In this document: piece by piece, positions 24,772-33,046 of the stretch
Layout: each line of letters starts with the position of its first letter
Position numbering within the stretch: the stretch's first letter is position 1
DNA from: Oscillospiraceae bacterium
Lineage (GTDB): Bacteria > Bacillota > Clostridia > Oscillospirales > Oscillospiraceae
Direction of reading: 5' to 3'
DNA length: 37,850 nucleotides
NCBI GenBank assembly: GCA_017518445.1
Contig: JAFWVB010000152.1
Location: forward strand, 1-37,850
The notes under the pieces: generated by a model
Databases searched by the model: none
What the model was told of the DNA's origin: nothing
Seen by the model: only the letters and a program-made list of their open reading frames with translations
Position numbers and translations under genes: made by a program

Positions 24772-25290
24772 ATGGACAGAAAAGAGCTTTTGCGGCGCAT
24801 AGGAGAGCTTGAAAAATCGCTCGGCAGGCGAAAGTTGCGTTTTGCGGACAAATATATCGGAACGGGCGATGCGATAAAGGCGGCGGCGGAGCTGTGCCGG
24901 AACATCGGGGATGCCGAAAAACTGGCGTTTTCCATGTTGAAGCGCGAGGATATGTGCGAGTACATAGAGCTTCGCGAAAGGCTGCTGAGCCGCGATATGG
25001 GAGTCACGAAAGGGCGGCTCGCCGCCGACCTTGTCGAGATAAAGGAGCGGTGCATGGCGGCAAAGCCCGTAATGGTGCGAGATCCGGAGACGAAAGCGAT
25101 GGTCGAGAGCGGCGAGTGGACATTCGACGTGAGCGGTGCGCTCAAGGCGATAGAAAAACTCGGCGATATGCTTCGGGACGGCGGCGATGAGGACGAAAAG
25201 GCGCCCTGCGCCGCGGCAAGCATGGAGGAGCGCGAGCGGATACTGCGCAGCATAGCGGAGGAATTCAAAGAGGGTGATAGTGGAAATTGA
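24772..25290 (+). CDS. terS: Terminase small subunit
   Basis: A 172-residue DNA-recognition subunit of the packaging motor. The N-terminal helical region holds the family-like FADKYIGTGDAIKAAAELC; the rest is helical and acidic at the end. The ATG at 24772 was chosen because GGGAGGTG lies 5 nt upstream; an earlier in-frame ATG (24721) falls in the terminator hairpin. The stop codon overlaps the terL start. Confidence 0.75.
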   Translation: MDRKELLRRIGELEKSLGRRKLRFADKYIGTGDAIKAAAELCRNIGDAEKLAFSMLKREDMCEYIELRERLLSRDMGVTKGRLAADLVEIKERCMAAKPVMVRDPETKAMVESGEWTFDVSGALKAIEKLGDMLRDGGDEDEKAPCAAASMEERERILRSIAEEFKEGDSGN

Positions 25291-26783
25291 CGGAAAAGGA
25301 TATGGAGACCGCCATTTGGTGGGATGAGCTTAAAAGCAGGACAAATCCGGCGTTCAGACGGCTTTACTTCGCCAAAACGCGATATCTTGTGCTCATGGGA
25401 GGCGGCGGCAGCGGAAAGAGCATTTTCGCTGGCGACAAGGTGCTGTCAAGGGTGACGTGTGAGGCGGGACACCGATGGCTCGTGTGCCGAAAGGTGGCGC
25501 GGACGATGCGGGAGAGCGTTTTCAGACAGATAGTTTCGCAGGCGAAAAAATATCCGCGCGCGGACGGCTTGAAGGTCAATAAGAGCGAGATGATGATCGA
25601 ATTTCCGAACGGCTCGCAGATAATTTTCGCAGGGCTCGACGATGTGGAAAAGCTCAAGAGCATTTACAGCATTACGGGTATATGGGTCGAGGAGGCGAGC
25701 GAGATAACGGAGTCGGACTTCAATCAGCTCGACATAAGGCTTCGCGGTGAAACTCCGTATTATAAGCAGATAATCCTGACGTTCAACCCCGTCTCCGTGA
25801 CGCACTGGCTGAAATCGCGATTTTTCGACCGTGAGGATGAAAACGCCACGATACATCACTCGACATACCGCGACAACATTTTTTTGGACGAGGACTCCGC
25901 GCGCGTTTTGGAGAGCTATAAGGACACGGACAGATATTACTACACGGTCTACTGCCTCGGAGAGTGGGGCGTTACCGGAAACACCGTTTTCGACGCGGGT
26001 GAGGTGACGGCGCGGCTGCAGGCGATAAGATCGCGTGAAAAGCCGGATACGGGGATATTTGAGTACGAATACGACGGGCGGAGGATAGAAAACGCGCGAG
26101 GGACGCGGTGCGCGGACGGGTATCTAAAGCTCTACCGCCCGCCGGAGGAGGGCGTGCCGTATGTTATCGGCGCGGACACGTCCGGCGACGGCAGCGACTG
26201 GTTTGTGGCGCAGGTGCTCAACAATGTGACGGGCGAGCAGGTAGCGGTGCTTCGGCAGAGGCTCGACGAGGACGTGTTCGCGCGGCAGCTTTACTGCCTC
26301 GGCAGGCTCTATAACGACGCGCTGATTGGCGTGGAGGCGAATTTTTCGACGTATCCGATAAAGGAGCTGGAGCGGCTCGGCTATCAAAAGCTATATTTGC
26401 GCGAGCAGGAGGACACCTACACGGGCGAATTTAAGCGCTCGTTCGGGTTTCGGACGGACGCGATAACGCGGCCTGTCATAATCGCGGGACTGATACAGGC
26501 GATGCACGGAGGCATAGGACTGATAAACGACGTGACGACGCTTTTGGAGATGCTGTCTTTTGTCAGAAACGCGCGGCTGCGTCCCGAGGCGGAGGCTGGC
26601 GCGCACGACGACTGCGTTATGGCGCTCGCGATAGCGTATTACATACGCCCGCAGCAGACGATGCTCATCGCGCCTCCGGCTAAGGAAAAGTGGTCGCGGA
26701 GCCAATGGGAGGATTATGAAAACGCGGACACGGAGGAGAGAAAATACCTTATTAAAAAATGGGGGAAGCCTGCTTCGCGCTAA
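25287..26783 (+). CDS. terL: Terminase large subunit
   Basis: A 498-residue packaging ATPase-nuclease of the PBSX/Terminase_3 type. Walker A is GGGGSGKS (about 38-45), Walker B IWVEEASE, and a C-terminal RNase H-like nuclease is indicated by GADTSGDGSDW, GVEANF and AHDDCVMALAIAYY. The start is TTG 25287, overlapping the terS stop (TTGA); ATG 25302 is an alternative with a weaker ribosome site. It drives DNA into the empty capsid and cuts it. Confidence 0.93.
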   Translation: MTEKDMETAIWWDELKSRTNPAFRRLYFAKTRYLVLMGGGGSGKSIFAGDKVLSRVTCEAGHRWLVCRKVARTMRESVFRQIVSQAKKYPRADGLKVNKSEMMIEFPNGSQIIFAGLDDVEKLKSIYSITGIWVEEASEITESDFNQLDIRLRGETPYYKQIILTFNPVSVTHWLKSRFFDREDENATIHHSTYRDNIFLDEDSARVLESYKDTDRYYYTVYCLGEWGVTGNTVFDAGEVTARLQAIRSREKPDTGIFEYEYDGRRIENARGTRCADGYLKLYRPPEEGVPYVIGADTSGDGSDWFVAQVLNNVTGEQVAVLRQRLDEDVFARQLYCLGRLYNDALIGVEANFSTYPIKELERLGYQKLYLREQEDTYTGEFKRSFGFRTDAITRPVIIAGLIQAMHGGIGLINDVTTLLEMLSFVRNARLRPEAEAGAHDDCVMALAIAYYIRPQQTMLIAPPAKEKWSRSQWEDYENADTEERKYLIKKWGKPASR

Positions 26784-26873
26784 ACAGGTTCAGCGTGAGT
26801 AGAACTGCGGTAAGCTGTAAAACTCCGAGCGAATGCAAAGCATTCAGAGGAAGAAAATACAGAAAGGAGAAGC

Positions 26874-28781
26874 ATGAAGGAAAAATCTAAAAACGAGAGA
26901 CTCAGGCTGTGGCAGGAGCGGCTTGAGCGAAACGAGGCGGCGTATTCCGCGCAGCTCGCGGATATGGACGCGTGGGAGGAGCTGTATCTCGGCACGGACA
27001 GCCTGCGCCCCGTAACGGCGAATGACCGCACGCGGTCCGGCTCGTCGCGGCGCGCAATGCATGTTCGCAACATCGTCGCGGAGAACATCGAGGCTATGGT
27101 ATCATCCGCGATACCGCAGCCGCGGGTAAGGGCGAAGCGCAAGGAGGACGAGTGGCGGGCGAAAATCATAGAGGATATGCTGCGCTGTGAGCTCGACAGG
27201 CTGCCGATGGAGCTATTAAACGACCAGATGGAGCGCACCGTGCCGATACAGGGCGGCGGTATGTGGCTTGTCGAATGGGACAACACTAAAAGAACGCACG
27301 ACACGGTGGGCGACGTCGTCGTATCGGCGGTGCATCCGAAGCAGGTCATACCGCAGGACGGTGTTTACACCGGTATAGAGGACATGGATTATATAATCCT
27401 TCGCCTGCCGCAGACAAAGCAGTACATAAAGCGGCGATACGGCACGGACGTAAATGACGAGCGCGAGACGGACCCCGAGGTAAAGGCTACGGAGGGCGGC
27501 GACGCCGACGACATCGTGACGCAGTACATGGCGTTTTACAGAAACTCCGAGGGCGGCATAGGGCTTTTTTCATGGGTGTGCGACACGGTGCTCGAGGATA
27601 TGGAGGACTATCAGGCGCGCACGCTGATTCAGTGCGATACCTGCGGCATGGCGGCGTCGGCCGATACGAAAAAGTGCCGAGTGTGCGGCGGAAAGAGCTT
27701 TTCCGAGGTGCGGCAGGAATACCAGGAGCTTTACGAGCCGATAAAAACGTCGCGCGGGGAGATACCGGGCGCGGAGATATATGTGGACGAGTACGGAGCG
27801 GCGCACAAAAAACCGACGCGCATACCTTTTTACAAGCCGGATATGTTTCCGGTCGTGCTTCAGAAAAACGTGTCCGTTTACGGGAGGTTTCTCGGACAGT
27901 CCGACGTCGAAAAAATATCGGATCAGCAGAACACGATAAACCGCCTCGAGATGAAGATAATCGACCGCATAGTGAAGGCGGGGACGCGCATAACTCTGCC
28001 GGACAGACCGGATATACGCATGGACTCCGAGGACGGCGAGATAATCTACATCGCGAACGCCGCGGACAAGAGCCTCATCGACACCGTGGACTTTAAGGGC
28101 GATCTGCGGTATGAGATGGCTTATATGTCGCAGGTGTACGAGGAGGCGCGGCAGATACTCGGCATAACCGACTCGTTTCAGGGCAGGACGGACAGTACCG
28201 CCATTTCCGGCGAGGCGAAAAGGTTTGCGGCAAATCAGGCGGCGGGGCGCATGGAGAGCAAGCGTATGCTTAAAAACGCGGCGTACGCCGACCTGTTTAA
28301 GCTTATTTTCCAATTCAAGCTCGCATATGCCGACGAACCGCGCCCGATCATGGCACACGGCGAAAACGGCGACGCGGACTACGAGGTTTTCAACCGCTAT
28401 GACTTTCTCGATGTGGACGAGACGGGCGAATGCTACTGGAACGACAATTTTATGTTCTCGTGCGATGCGACGGACACTCTCGCCAACAACCGCGACGCCA
28501 TGTGGCATGAGACGGCGAATTTCCTGCGTGCCGGCGCGTTCGGAGATCCGTCGGACGTCGATACTCTCATCATGTTCTGGTCGAAGATGGCTATGCTCCA
28601 TTACCCCGGCGCGGAGGAGACGAAAAGCTTCCTCGAGGAGAGAAAGAGACTCGCGCGAGAGGCGGCGGAAGCGCCGGAGGATTTTGACCGCGAACTTGAT
28701 CGCGTGAGATCGGAGGCGGAACGCGACGCGCGCGCGGCGGCGATGAGAGATGCGGGACTTGAGACCGGAGAAAGAAAATGA
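26874..28781 (+). CDS. Portal protein with zinc-ribbon-like insert
   Basis: A 635-residue portal, the dodecameric ring at the capsid vertex. Features include a helical N-terminus, VEWDNTKRTHD, VHPKQVIPQDG, and a C-terminal region with GITDSFQGRTDSTAISGEAKRF. An unusual insert at about 250-275 has CDTC-x10-CRVC (C254, C257, C268, C271), the spacing of a zinc ribbon. The ATG follows AAAGGAG. The call rests on its place after terL and on portal-like character; size matches short-tailed phage portals. Confidence 0.85.
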   Translation: MKEKSKNERLRLWQERLERNEAAYSAQLADMDAWEELYLGTDSLRPVTANDRTRSGSSRRAMHVRNIVAENIEAMVSSAIPQPRVRAKRKEDEWRAKIIEDMLRCELDRLPMELLNDQMERTVPIQGGGMWLVEWDNTKRTHDTVGDVVVSAVHPKQVIPQDGVYTGIEDMDYIILRLPQTKQYIKRRYGTDVNDERETDPEVKATEGGDADDIVTQYMAFYRNSEGGIGLFSWVCDTVLEDMEDYQARTLIQCDTCGMAASADTKKCRVCGGKSFSEVRQEYQELYEPIKTSRGEIPGAEIYVDEYGAAHKKPTRIPFYKPDMFPVVLQKNVSVYGRFLGQSDVEKISDQQNTINRLEMKIIDRIVKAGTRITLPDRPDIRMDSEDGEIIYIANAADKSLIDTVDFKGDLRYEMAYMSQVYEEARQILGITDSFQGRTDSTAISGEAKRFAANQAAGRMESKRMLKNAAYADLFKLIFQFKLAYADEPRPIMAHGENGDADYEVFNRYDFLDVDETGECYWNDNFMFSCDATDTLANNRDAMWHETANFLRAGAFGDPSDVDTLIMFWSKMAMLHYPGAEETKSFLEERKRLAREAAEAPEDFDRELDRVRSEAERDARAAAMRDAGLETGERK

Positions 28782-28798
28782 GAAGGGAGGGAGAGCTT

Positions 28799-28927
28799 AT
28801 GGAAAAGAAACTGCCGGAGATCAAAAATGCGGGAGCGCAGATCGTGAAGGCGACGGGACAGAAGCCGGCGAAAAAGACCGGCAAGGTCGTAAAGGCAAAC
28901 GCAAACGAAGATCTCAGAAGCAAGTAA
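28799..28927 (+). CDS. 42-residue basic phage protein
   Basis: A short reading frame with GGGAGGGAG 5 nt upstream of its ATG. The product begins MEKKLPEIKNAG, is Lys-rich and ends NEDLRSK. It sits between portal and scaffold. I cannot assign a function; a small assembly or morphogenesis factor is possible. Confidence 0.65.
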   Translation: MEKKLPEIKNAGAQIVKATGQKPAKKTGKVVKANANEDLRSK

Positions 28928-28942
28928 GAGAGACGGCGACCC

Positions 28943-28995
28943 ATTCGCAGGAACAGCGTAAAAATCCGAATTCGCAGGGAAAGCGTAAAAATCCG
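28943..28995. repeat. Two-copy 27-bp tandem repeat
   Basis: ATTCGCAGG...GCGTAAAAATCCG occurs at 28943-28968 and 28970-28995, differing at 2 of 26 positions, just upstream of the scaffold gene. Confidence 0.7.
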
Positions 28996-29029
28996 CGGCG
29001 TGCGTTTGCGCGCCGTTTACGGGAGACTT

Positions 29030-29662
29030 ATGGAAGAAAATGAAATCATGCAGACGACGGATACGGAAAATAAAGCGCAGACAGGCGCGGCTGATTTTGA
29101 CGAGCTGTCTATAAGTGAGGAGGCTGAACGCGACGCGGAGAGCGCGCTCGCGGAGGAGCTGTGTGAAATGCCGAAGGAGGAGCGCGCCAAATTCGCCGCC
29201 GCCAGGAGAAAAAACGAGCTGGAGCAGGCGGTGGAGAGTGCGCGCCGCGAGGAGCGGGAAAAGGCAGAGCGCGAATACGCGGAGCGCGAGCGCGTCAAGG
29301 CGATAGCGGACGAGCAGATGCGCGAGATAAGCAGGCTCGACCCGTCGGTGAGTACTCTCGGAGACGTCACGAAATCGGAGACCGGTAAAAAATTCAGAGA
29401 ATATGTGGGAAAGGGACTGAATTTTGTTGACGCCTTCAAGCTCGCCAACATGGAGCGGCTTCAAAAAACGGCGGACAACATTTCAAAGCACCAGGCTTTT
29501 AAGCTGATGAGCTCAAAGGGACATCTTCAGCCGACCGTGGCGCACGGTCAGTGCGCTCTGCGTGTGCCGCCGGAGGAGATGGATATGTACCGCCAGCTCA
29601 ATCCAGGCATGACGGAGAGCGAGATCATGCGGCATTACAACCTGTATAAGCGCAAAAAATGA
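29030..29662 (+). CDS. Capsid scaffolding protein
   Basis: A 210-residue, highly charged coiled-coil-rich protein. An acidic N-terminus, a long Glu/Arg helix (about 45-105) and the ending MDMYRQLNPGMTESEIMRHYN resemble scaffolds of Firmicutes phages. It sits directly before the capsid gene as scaffolds usually do. ATG 29030 follows GGGAG. It would act as the inner template in procapsid assembly and then be released. Confidence 0.7.
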   Translation: MEENEIMQTTDTENKAQTGAADFDELSISEEAERDAESALAEELCEMPKEERAKFAAARRKNELEQAVESARREEREKAEREYAERERVKAIADEQMREISRLDPSVSTLGDVTKSETGKKFREYVGKGLNFVDAFKLANMERLQKTADNISKHQAFKLMSSKGHLQPTVAHGQCALRVPPEEMDMYRQLNPGMTESEIMRHYNLYKRKK

Positions 29663-29689
29663 TCCGGCATTTGAAAGGAGAGAATTTAA

Positions 29690-30709
29690 TTGTCAAACAT
29701 AACATTTACGGAGAGCTCGGGACTTAACGACAGCATATTCGGGAAATCCCAGGCTCCTATAAGACTGTTCATCGAAAAACGCGGCGAAGCGTTCGAGCAG
29801 CAGAGCGTCATAAAGGCGCTGTTCGCCATGAGCAGCAGCAAGCACTACGCCGAAAAGCTGACGTCGCTTACCGGCATGGACGGCTTCAAAGCCGTCGGCG
29901 AGAACGGAACATATCCGACCGACATGATGCAGGAGGGCTACAGCAAGACTATCGAGCACATGACATGGAAGGACTCGTTCTCGCTGTCGAGGGAGATAAT
30001 CGAGGACTCAAAGATAATCGACCTCAAGAAAAAGCCCGCCGCTTTCATCAACGGCTATTACCGCACGCGCGAGAAGTTCGGCGCGGCGATATTCGGCGGC
30101 GCCATCGCGGGAAGCAGCACGGTTTCCTTCGCGGGAAAGGAGTTCGACATCACTGCCGCAGACGGAGAAAACCTATTCTCCGAGGCACATCCGGCGAAGC
30201 TCACAAACACGATACAGAGCAATATGTTCGCAGACGAATTTTCGGTGGACGCGCTCGGCATGATGGAGGTCGCGATGCAGAACTTCAAGGGCGACAACGA
30301 CGAAAATCTCGACGTCGCGCCCGACACGATACTTATTCCGAACGTGCACTCGCTCAAAAAGGCGGTGTTCGAGGCAATCGGCGCGGACAAGGATCCCGCC
30401 ACCTCGAATAACGGCTACAACTACCAGTTCGGACGCTGGACAGTCATCGTATGGCCGTACCTCAACCAGTTCGTGACCGAGGGCAGCACGCCGTGGGTGC
30501 TCATCGACAGCCGCTACAACAACGAGTACGGCGGCGCGGTCTGGCTCGACAGGACGCCGCTCGACGTCAGAAGCACGATCGACGAGGCGACCGACGCGAA
30601 TATCTGGAGGGGTTATTCCAGATTTTCCGCGGGTATCGCGGACTGGCGCTTCGCCTGTATCGGCGGCGCCGCCGGAGCGAGTAAATATCTCGACGGCACG
30701 AGCGTATAA
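29690..30709 (+). CDS. Major capsid protein
   Basis: A 339-residue shell protein, presumably HK97-fold. The start is TTG 29690 with AAAGGAG 8 nt upstream. The sequence is neutral with few cysteines; it has FIEKRGEAFEQQ early, and later IPNVHSLKKAVFE and WPYLNQFVTEGSTPWVLIDSRYN. Position after the scaffold and size support the call; no processing site is evident. Two strong hairpins follow, separating it from the connector gene. Confidence 0.8.
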   Translation: MSNITFTESSGLNDSIFGKSQAPIRLFIEKRGEAFEQQSVIKALFAMSSSKHYAEKLTSLTGMDGFKAVGENGTYPTDMMQEGYSKTIEHMTWKDSFSLSREIIEDSKIIDLKKKPAAFINGYYRTREKFGAAIFGGAIAGSSTVSFAGKEFDITAADGENLFSEAHPAKLTNTIQSNMFADEFSVDALGMMEVAMQNFKGDNDENLDVAPDTILIPNVHSLKKAVFEAIGADKDPATSNNGYNYQFGRWTVIVWPYLNQFVTEGSTPWVLIDSRYNNEYGGAVWLDRTPLDVRSTIDEATDANIWRGYSRFSAGIADWRFACIGGAAGASKYLDGTSV

Positions 30710-30714
30710 AAGCT

Positions 30715-30737
30715 GAAAAGCGCTAAAATCGCTTTTC
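30715..30737 (+). terminator. Hairpin 1 after capsid gene
   Basis: GAAAAGCG and CGCTTTTC form an 8-bp stem 6 nt after the capsid stop. Confidence 0.5.
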
Positions 30738-30755
30738 GGATAAGGCTTTGTACGC

Positions 30756-30787
30756 CATACGGCGGCGCATCAGAGCGCCGCCGTATG
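30756..30787 (+). terminator. Hairpin 2 after capsid gene
   Basis: CATACGGCGGCGC and GCGCCGCCGTATG form a perfect 13-bp stem with loop ATCAGA. There is no T-run, so it is likely an mRNA stabiliser or partial terminator raising capsid over later products. Confidence 0.6.
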
Positions 30788-30825
30788 AGCGGAGTCGTTA
30801 CATATATAAATAAAGAGGTGAAAAA

Positions 30826-31896
30826 ATGACAGTCAGGCAGATCATCGAGAGCGCAAGAGAACTGAAGCCCTGCCCGTATTCGGACGCACAGCTCGCGGCG
30901 TGGCTCAGCGAAGCCGAGGGGCAGATCGCGATAGACATACACCTTTTGGGGCAGGCGGACGTCGTTAGATATACAATGCCGGACGACGGAGACGCCGAGG
31001 TCATCGTGTCCGCTCCGTTTGACAGGCTCTACGGGCTGTACATCATGGCGATGATCGACTTTTACAACGGAGAATACGGCAAATATCAGAATACATATCA
31101 GCTATATAACGCCGTGTACGGGGACTACGCGAGATGGTACGCCGCGAAATACCGCCCGGCTGACGGATCGGCGGAGGCGGATGGTTACTATTTGAGCGCT
31201 TATGCCATCGCGTTAAAGCACGGATATGCCGGCACGGAGGAACAGTGGCTTTTGTCGCTGAAGGGTGAAAACGGCGCCAACGGTGATAAGGGCGAAAAAG
31301 GAGACAAAGGAGATAAGGGAGATAAAGGCGATAAGGGCGACAAGGGTGACAAGGGCGACCGCGGGGACATGGGAGCGCCCGGACTCGACGCTGTGACGAC
31401 AGATACCGATACAAATATAAGCGGGCTTATTAAGGGCAGCGGCGGGAAGGCTGCCGCGGCGGTACCGGGTGTTGACTACCAGCTCCCGCTTATTGCAGGA
31501 ACGGATTACGCCACTCCACAGGCTGTCGCCGCGAAGATAGGAAATCCGTCAAGTAAATCAAGCGGTCAGGTTCTGAGCTATAACGGCTCTGCTTGGGTGG
31601 CGCAGACGCCTTTCGGCGCGGCAAGGTACACGGCGACGCTGTTAGCGAGCGGCTGGACTCAAATCGGGGGATATTATACGCAGACGGTAAGCGTTGCCGG
31701 CATAAAGGCGAGCTATGCGGTATCACCCGTTATAGACTGCGTGCTCTCCGGCACGGACGCTGAGGCGGACGCGGCGATAATAGAGGGCTATCGGTGCATA
31801 TCTCTGATAACGACAGCGTCGGGAAGCATTACGGCGAAGTGTGCCGGAGAAGCGCCGACGGTCAACGTGCCGCTTGCGATAAACGTATGGGAGTGA
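30826..31896 (+). CDS. Head-tail connector fused to collagen-like stalk and fibre tip
   Basis: A 356-residue protein made of three parts. Residues 1-115 look like a head-completion/adaptor domain (VRQIIESARELKPCPYSDAQL). Residues about 125-146 contain the ALKHGYAGTEEQWLLSL linker seen in phage fibres. A collagen-like run of 14 G-x-y triplets (147-188: GEN GAN GDK GEK, six GDK, GDR GDM GAP GLD) follows. A Ser/Ala-rich C-terminal domain (189-356) contains SYNGSAWVAQTPF. ATG 30826 follows AGAGGTG. Collagen stalks in phages trimerise and extend fibres, so this single polypeptide might anchor a trimeric spike at the neck. The N-terminal assignment rests on gene order. Confidence 0.65.
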   Translation: MTVRQIIESARELKPCPYSDAQLAAWLSEAEGQIAIDIHLLGQADVVRYTMPDDGDAEVIVSAPFDRLYGLYIMAMIDFYNGEYGKYQNTYQLYNAVYGDYARWYAAKYRPADGSAEADGYYLSAYAIALKHGYAGTEEQWLLSLKGENGANGDKGEKGDKGDKGDKGDKGDKGDKGDRGDMGAPGLDAVTTDTDTNISGLIKGSGGKAAAAVPGVDYQLPLIAGTDYATPQAVAAKIGNPSSKSSGQVLSYNGSAWVAQTPFGAARYTATLLASGWTQIGGYYTQTVSVAGIKASYAVSPVIDCVLSGTDAEADAAIIEGYRCISLITTASGSITAKCAGEAPTVNVPLAINVWE

Positions 31897-31900
31897 TCGT

Positions 31901-32233
31901 ATGGAGTGCGCGCTTTTGAGACGGAAATACGGATTGAGCAAAACGACCGCGACGGTGACGCTGACAGGATCGGGAAAAAGCGAAACCTGCTATGTCGAGT
32001 ACGGCGGCAGAAAATACTACACATTCGGCAACACTTTTACAGTAAGCTCCGACGATACAATAAGTTTTACGGCAACACAATATGTTGACATCGACGGTGT
32101 AAGGGTGATGGAAAGAACAGATCTGAACACTACAGGGACATATATATGGACCGTGCCGCGTGGGATCGGCACAGTAAATGTAAGAATGCAATTTGAAAGC
32201 AGGCGAACCCGGATCACTGTCACGACTGCATAA
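31901..32233 (+). CDS. Beta-rich phage protein of unknown function
   Basis: A 110-residue protein starting 5 nt after the connector-fibre gene. Its sequence alternates Thr-rich strands (TATVTLTGSGKSETCYVEYGG, YYTFGNTFTV) as in Ig-like or fibre-decoration domains. It probably works with the preceding protein. The family is not recognised. Confidence 0.6.
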   Translation: MECALLRRKYGLSKTTATVTLTGSGKSETCYVEYGGRKYYTFGNTFTVSSDDTISFTATQYVDIDGVRVMERTDLNTTGTYIWTVPRGIGTVNVRMQFESRRTRITVTTA

Positions 32234-32245
32234 GGAGGCGCGGCT

Positions 32246-32449
32246 ATGGACATGAAGGAGCTTGCGCGGGAATACAGACACAGCGCGGCGCTTATAAGAG
32301 ACCGCACAGAGGAGCTTAAAACGAAGGCGAAAAGCCCGCGCATAAGCCCGGACGAGCGGTACGGGCTTAATCAGAGAATAGTCGATTTGGAGCTTATCAT
32401 GGGGGAGACCATGCGCACGGCAAACACGCTTGAGACATACTATGGATAG
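32246..32449 (+). CDS. Small helical phage protein
   Basis: A 67-residue, charged, helical protein (MDMKELAREYRHSAALIRDR...). AGGAGGCGCGGCT precedes the ATG. Small genes like this between structural and lysis genes are common; the function is unknown. Confidence 0.6.
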   Translation: MDMKELAREYRHSAALIRDRTEELKTKAKSPRISPDERYGLNQRIVDLELIMGETMRTANTLETYYG

Positions 32450-32462
32450 GAGTGATCACAAA

Positions 32463-32780
32463 ATGACACAGGAGGACATGGCGCTGCGTATTGCGGAGAC
32501 GGAGTCGAGAAGCAGGGCGAACGCTCACAGGATAGACTCGCTTGAGGAGAAGATGGGATCTCTTAACCGCATAGTTACTGCGATGGAGGTCATGGCGGCG
32601 GAGCAGAAGCATCTGACGGAGAATATGGGCGAGATACGGCGCAACGTGGCGAGCCTCGACGGGAAGGTGGAGGCGATAGAGAGGAGACCGGCAAAGCGTT
32701 GGGACAGCGTGGTCGAAAAGGTCATACTCGCGCTTGCGGGCGCGGCAGTCGCGTTCGTGCTGGCGAGAATGGGGATTTGA
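32463..32780 (+). CDS. Coiled-coil protein with C-terminal membrane anchor (XhlA-like)
   Basis: A 105-residue protein. A coiled coil of about 70 residues with heptads is followed by one transmembrane helix (VILALAGAAVAFVLARMG). This layout matches hemolysin XhlA-type accessory lysis proteins. ATG 32463 follows AGGAGTGA. It sits just before the holin and endolysin. Confidence 0.65.
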   Translation: MTQEDMALRIAETESRSRANAHRIDSLEEKMGSLNRIVTAMEVMAAEQKHLTENMGEIRRNVASLDGKVEAIERRPAKRWDSVVEKVILALAGAAVAFVLARMGI

Positions 32781-32791
32781 AGGGAGAAAAA

Positions 32792-33046
32792 ATGGAATTT
32801 ATCAGAAAATTTACCTCGCGCAAATTTTTGGCGGCGGCAGCCGGAGTCATAGCTGGGCTCGGCATGGTGTTCGGGCTCGACGAGGGCATTATATCAACCG
32901 TGTCGGGCGCGGTGACGGCGGTTGCGAGCGTCGTCGCGTATATCATGGCGGAGGGCAGGATCGACGCATCCGCCGTCGGAAACGCGGCGGCGGAGATCGC
33001 GGCCGCGGCGAACACCGTGGCGGGGGAGCGTGAGGAGACTTGCTGA
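32792..33046 (+). CDS. Holin
   Basis: An 84-residue membrane protein. A basic N-terminus (FIRKFTSRKF) precedes two hydrophobic stretches (about 13-28 and 33-52), and an Ala-rich soluble tail follows. SRKFLAAAAGVIAG and VVAYIMAEGRIDA are familiar from Firmicutes phage holins. ATG 32792 follows AAGGGAG. It overlaps the endolysin start by 7 nt. It would form holes that release the lysin. Confidence 0.8.
   Translation: MEFIRKFTSRKFLAAAAGVIAGLGMVFGLDEGIISTVSGAVTAVASVVAYIMAEGRIDASAVGNAAAEIAAAANTVAGEREETC

Noticed and set aside
27570..28601. A 343-codon minus-strand frame opposite the portal gene
   Set aside because: Product is Arg/Val/His-rich without motifs and lies wholly inside a plus-strand gene.
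28750..29043. A 97-codon basic frame overlapping the portal end, the 42-residue gene and the tandem repeat
   Set aside because: It starts inside the portal gene without a ribosome site and conflicts with the better-supported 42-residue frame. Kept only as a remote possibility in the repeat finding.
31264..31389. Tandem repeat or CRISPR-like array in the GDK-coding stretch
   Set aside because: The 9-nt period is protein-coding (G-x-y triplets), with no spacers of constant length; it is a collagen-like segment.
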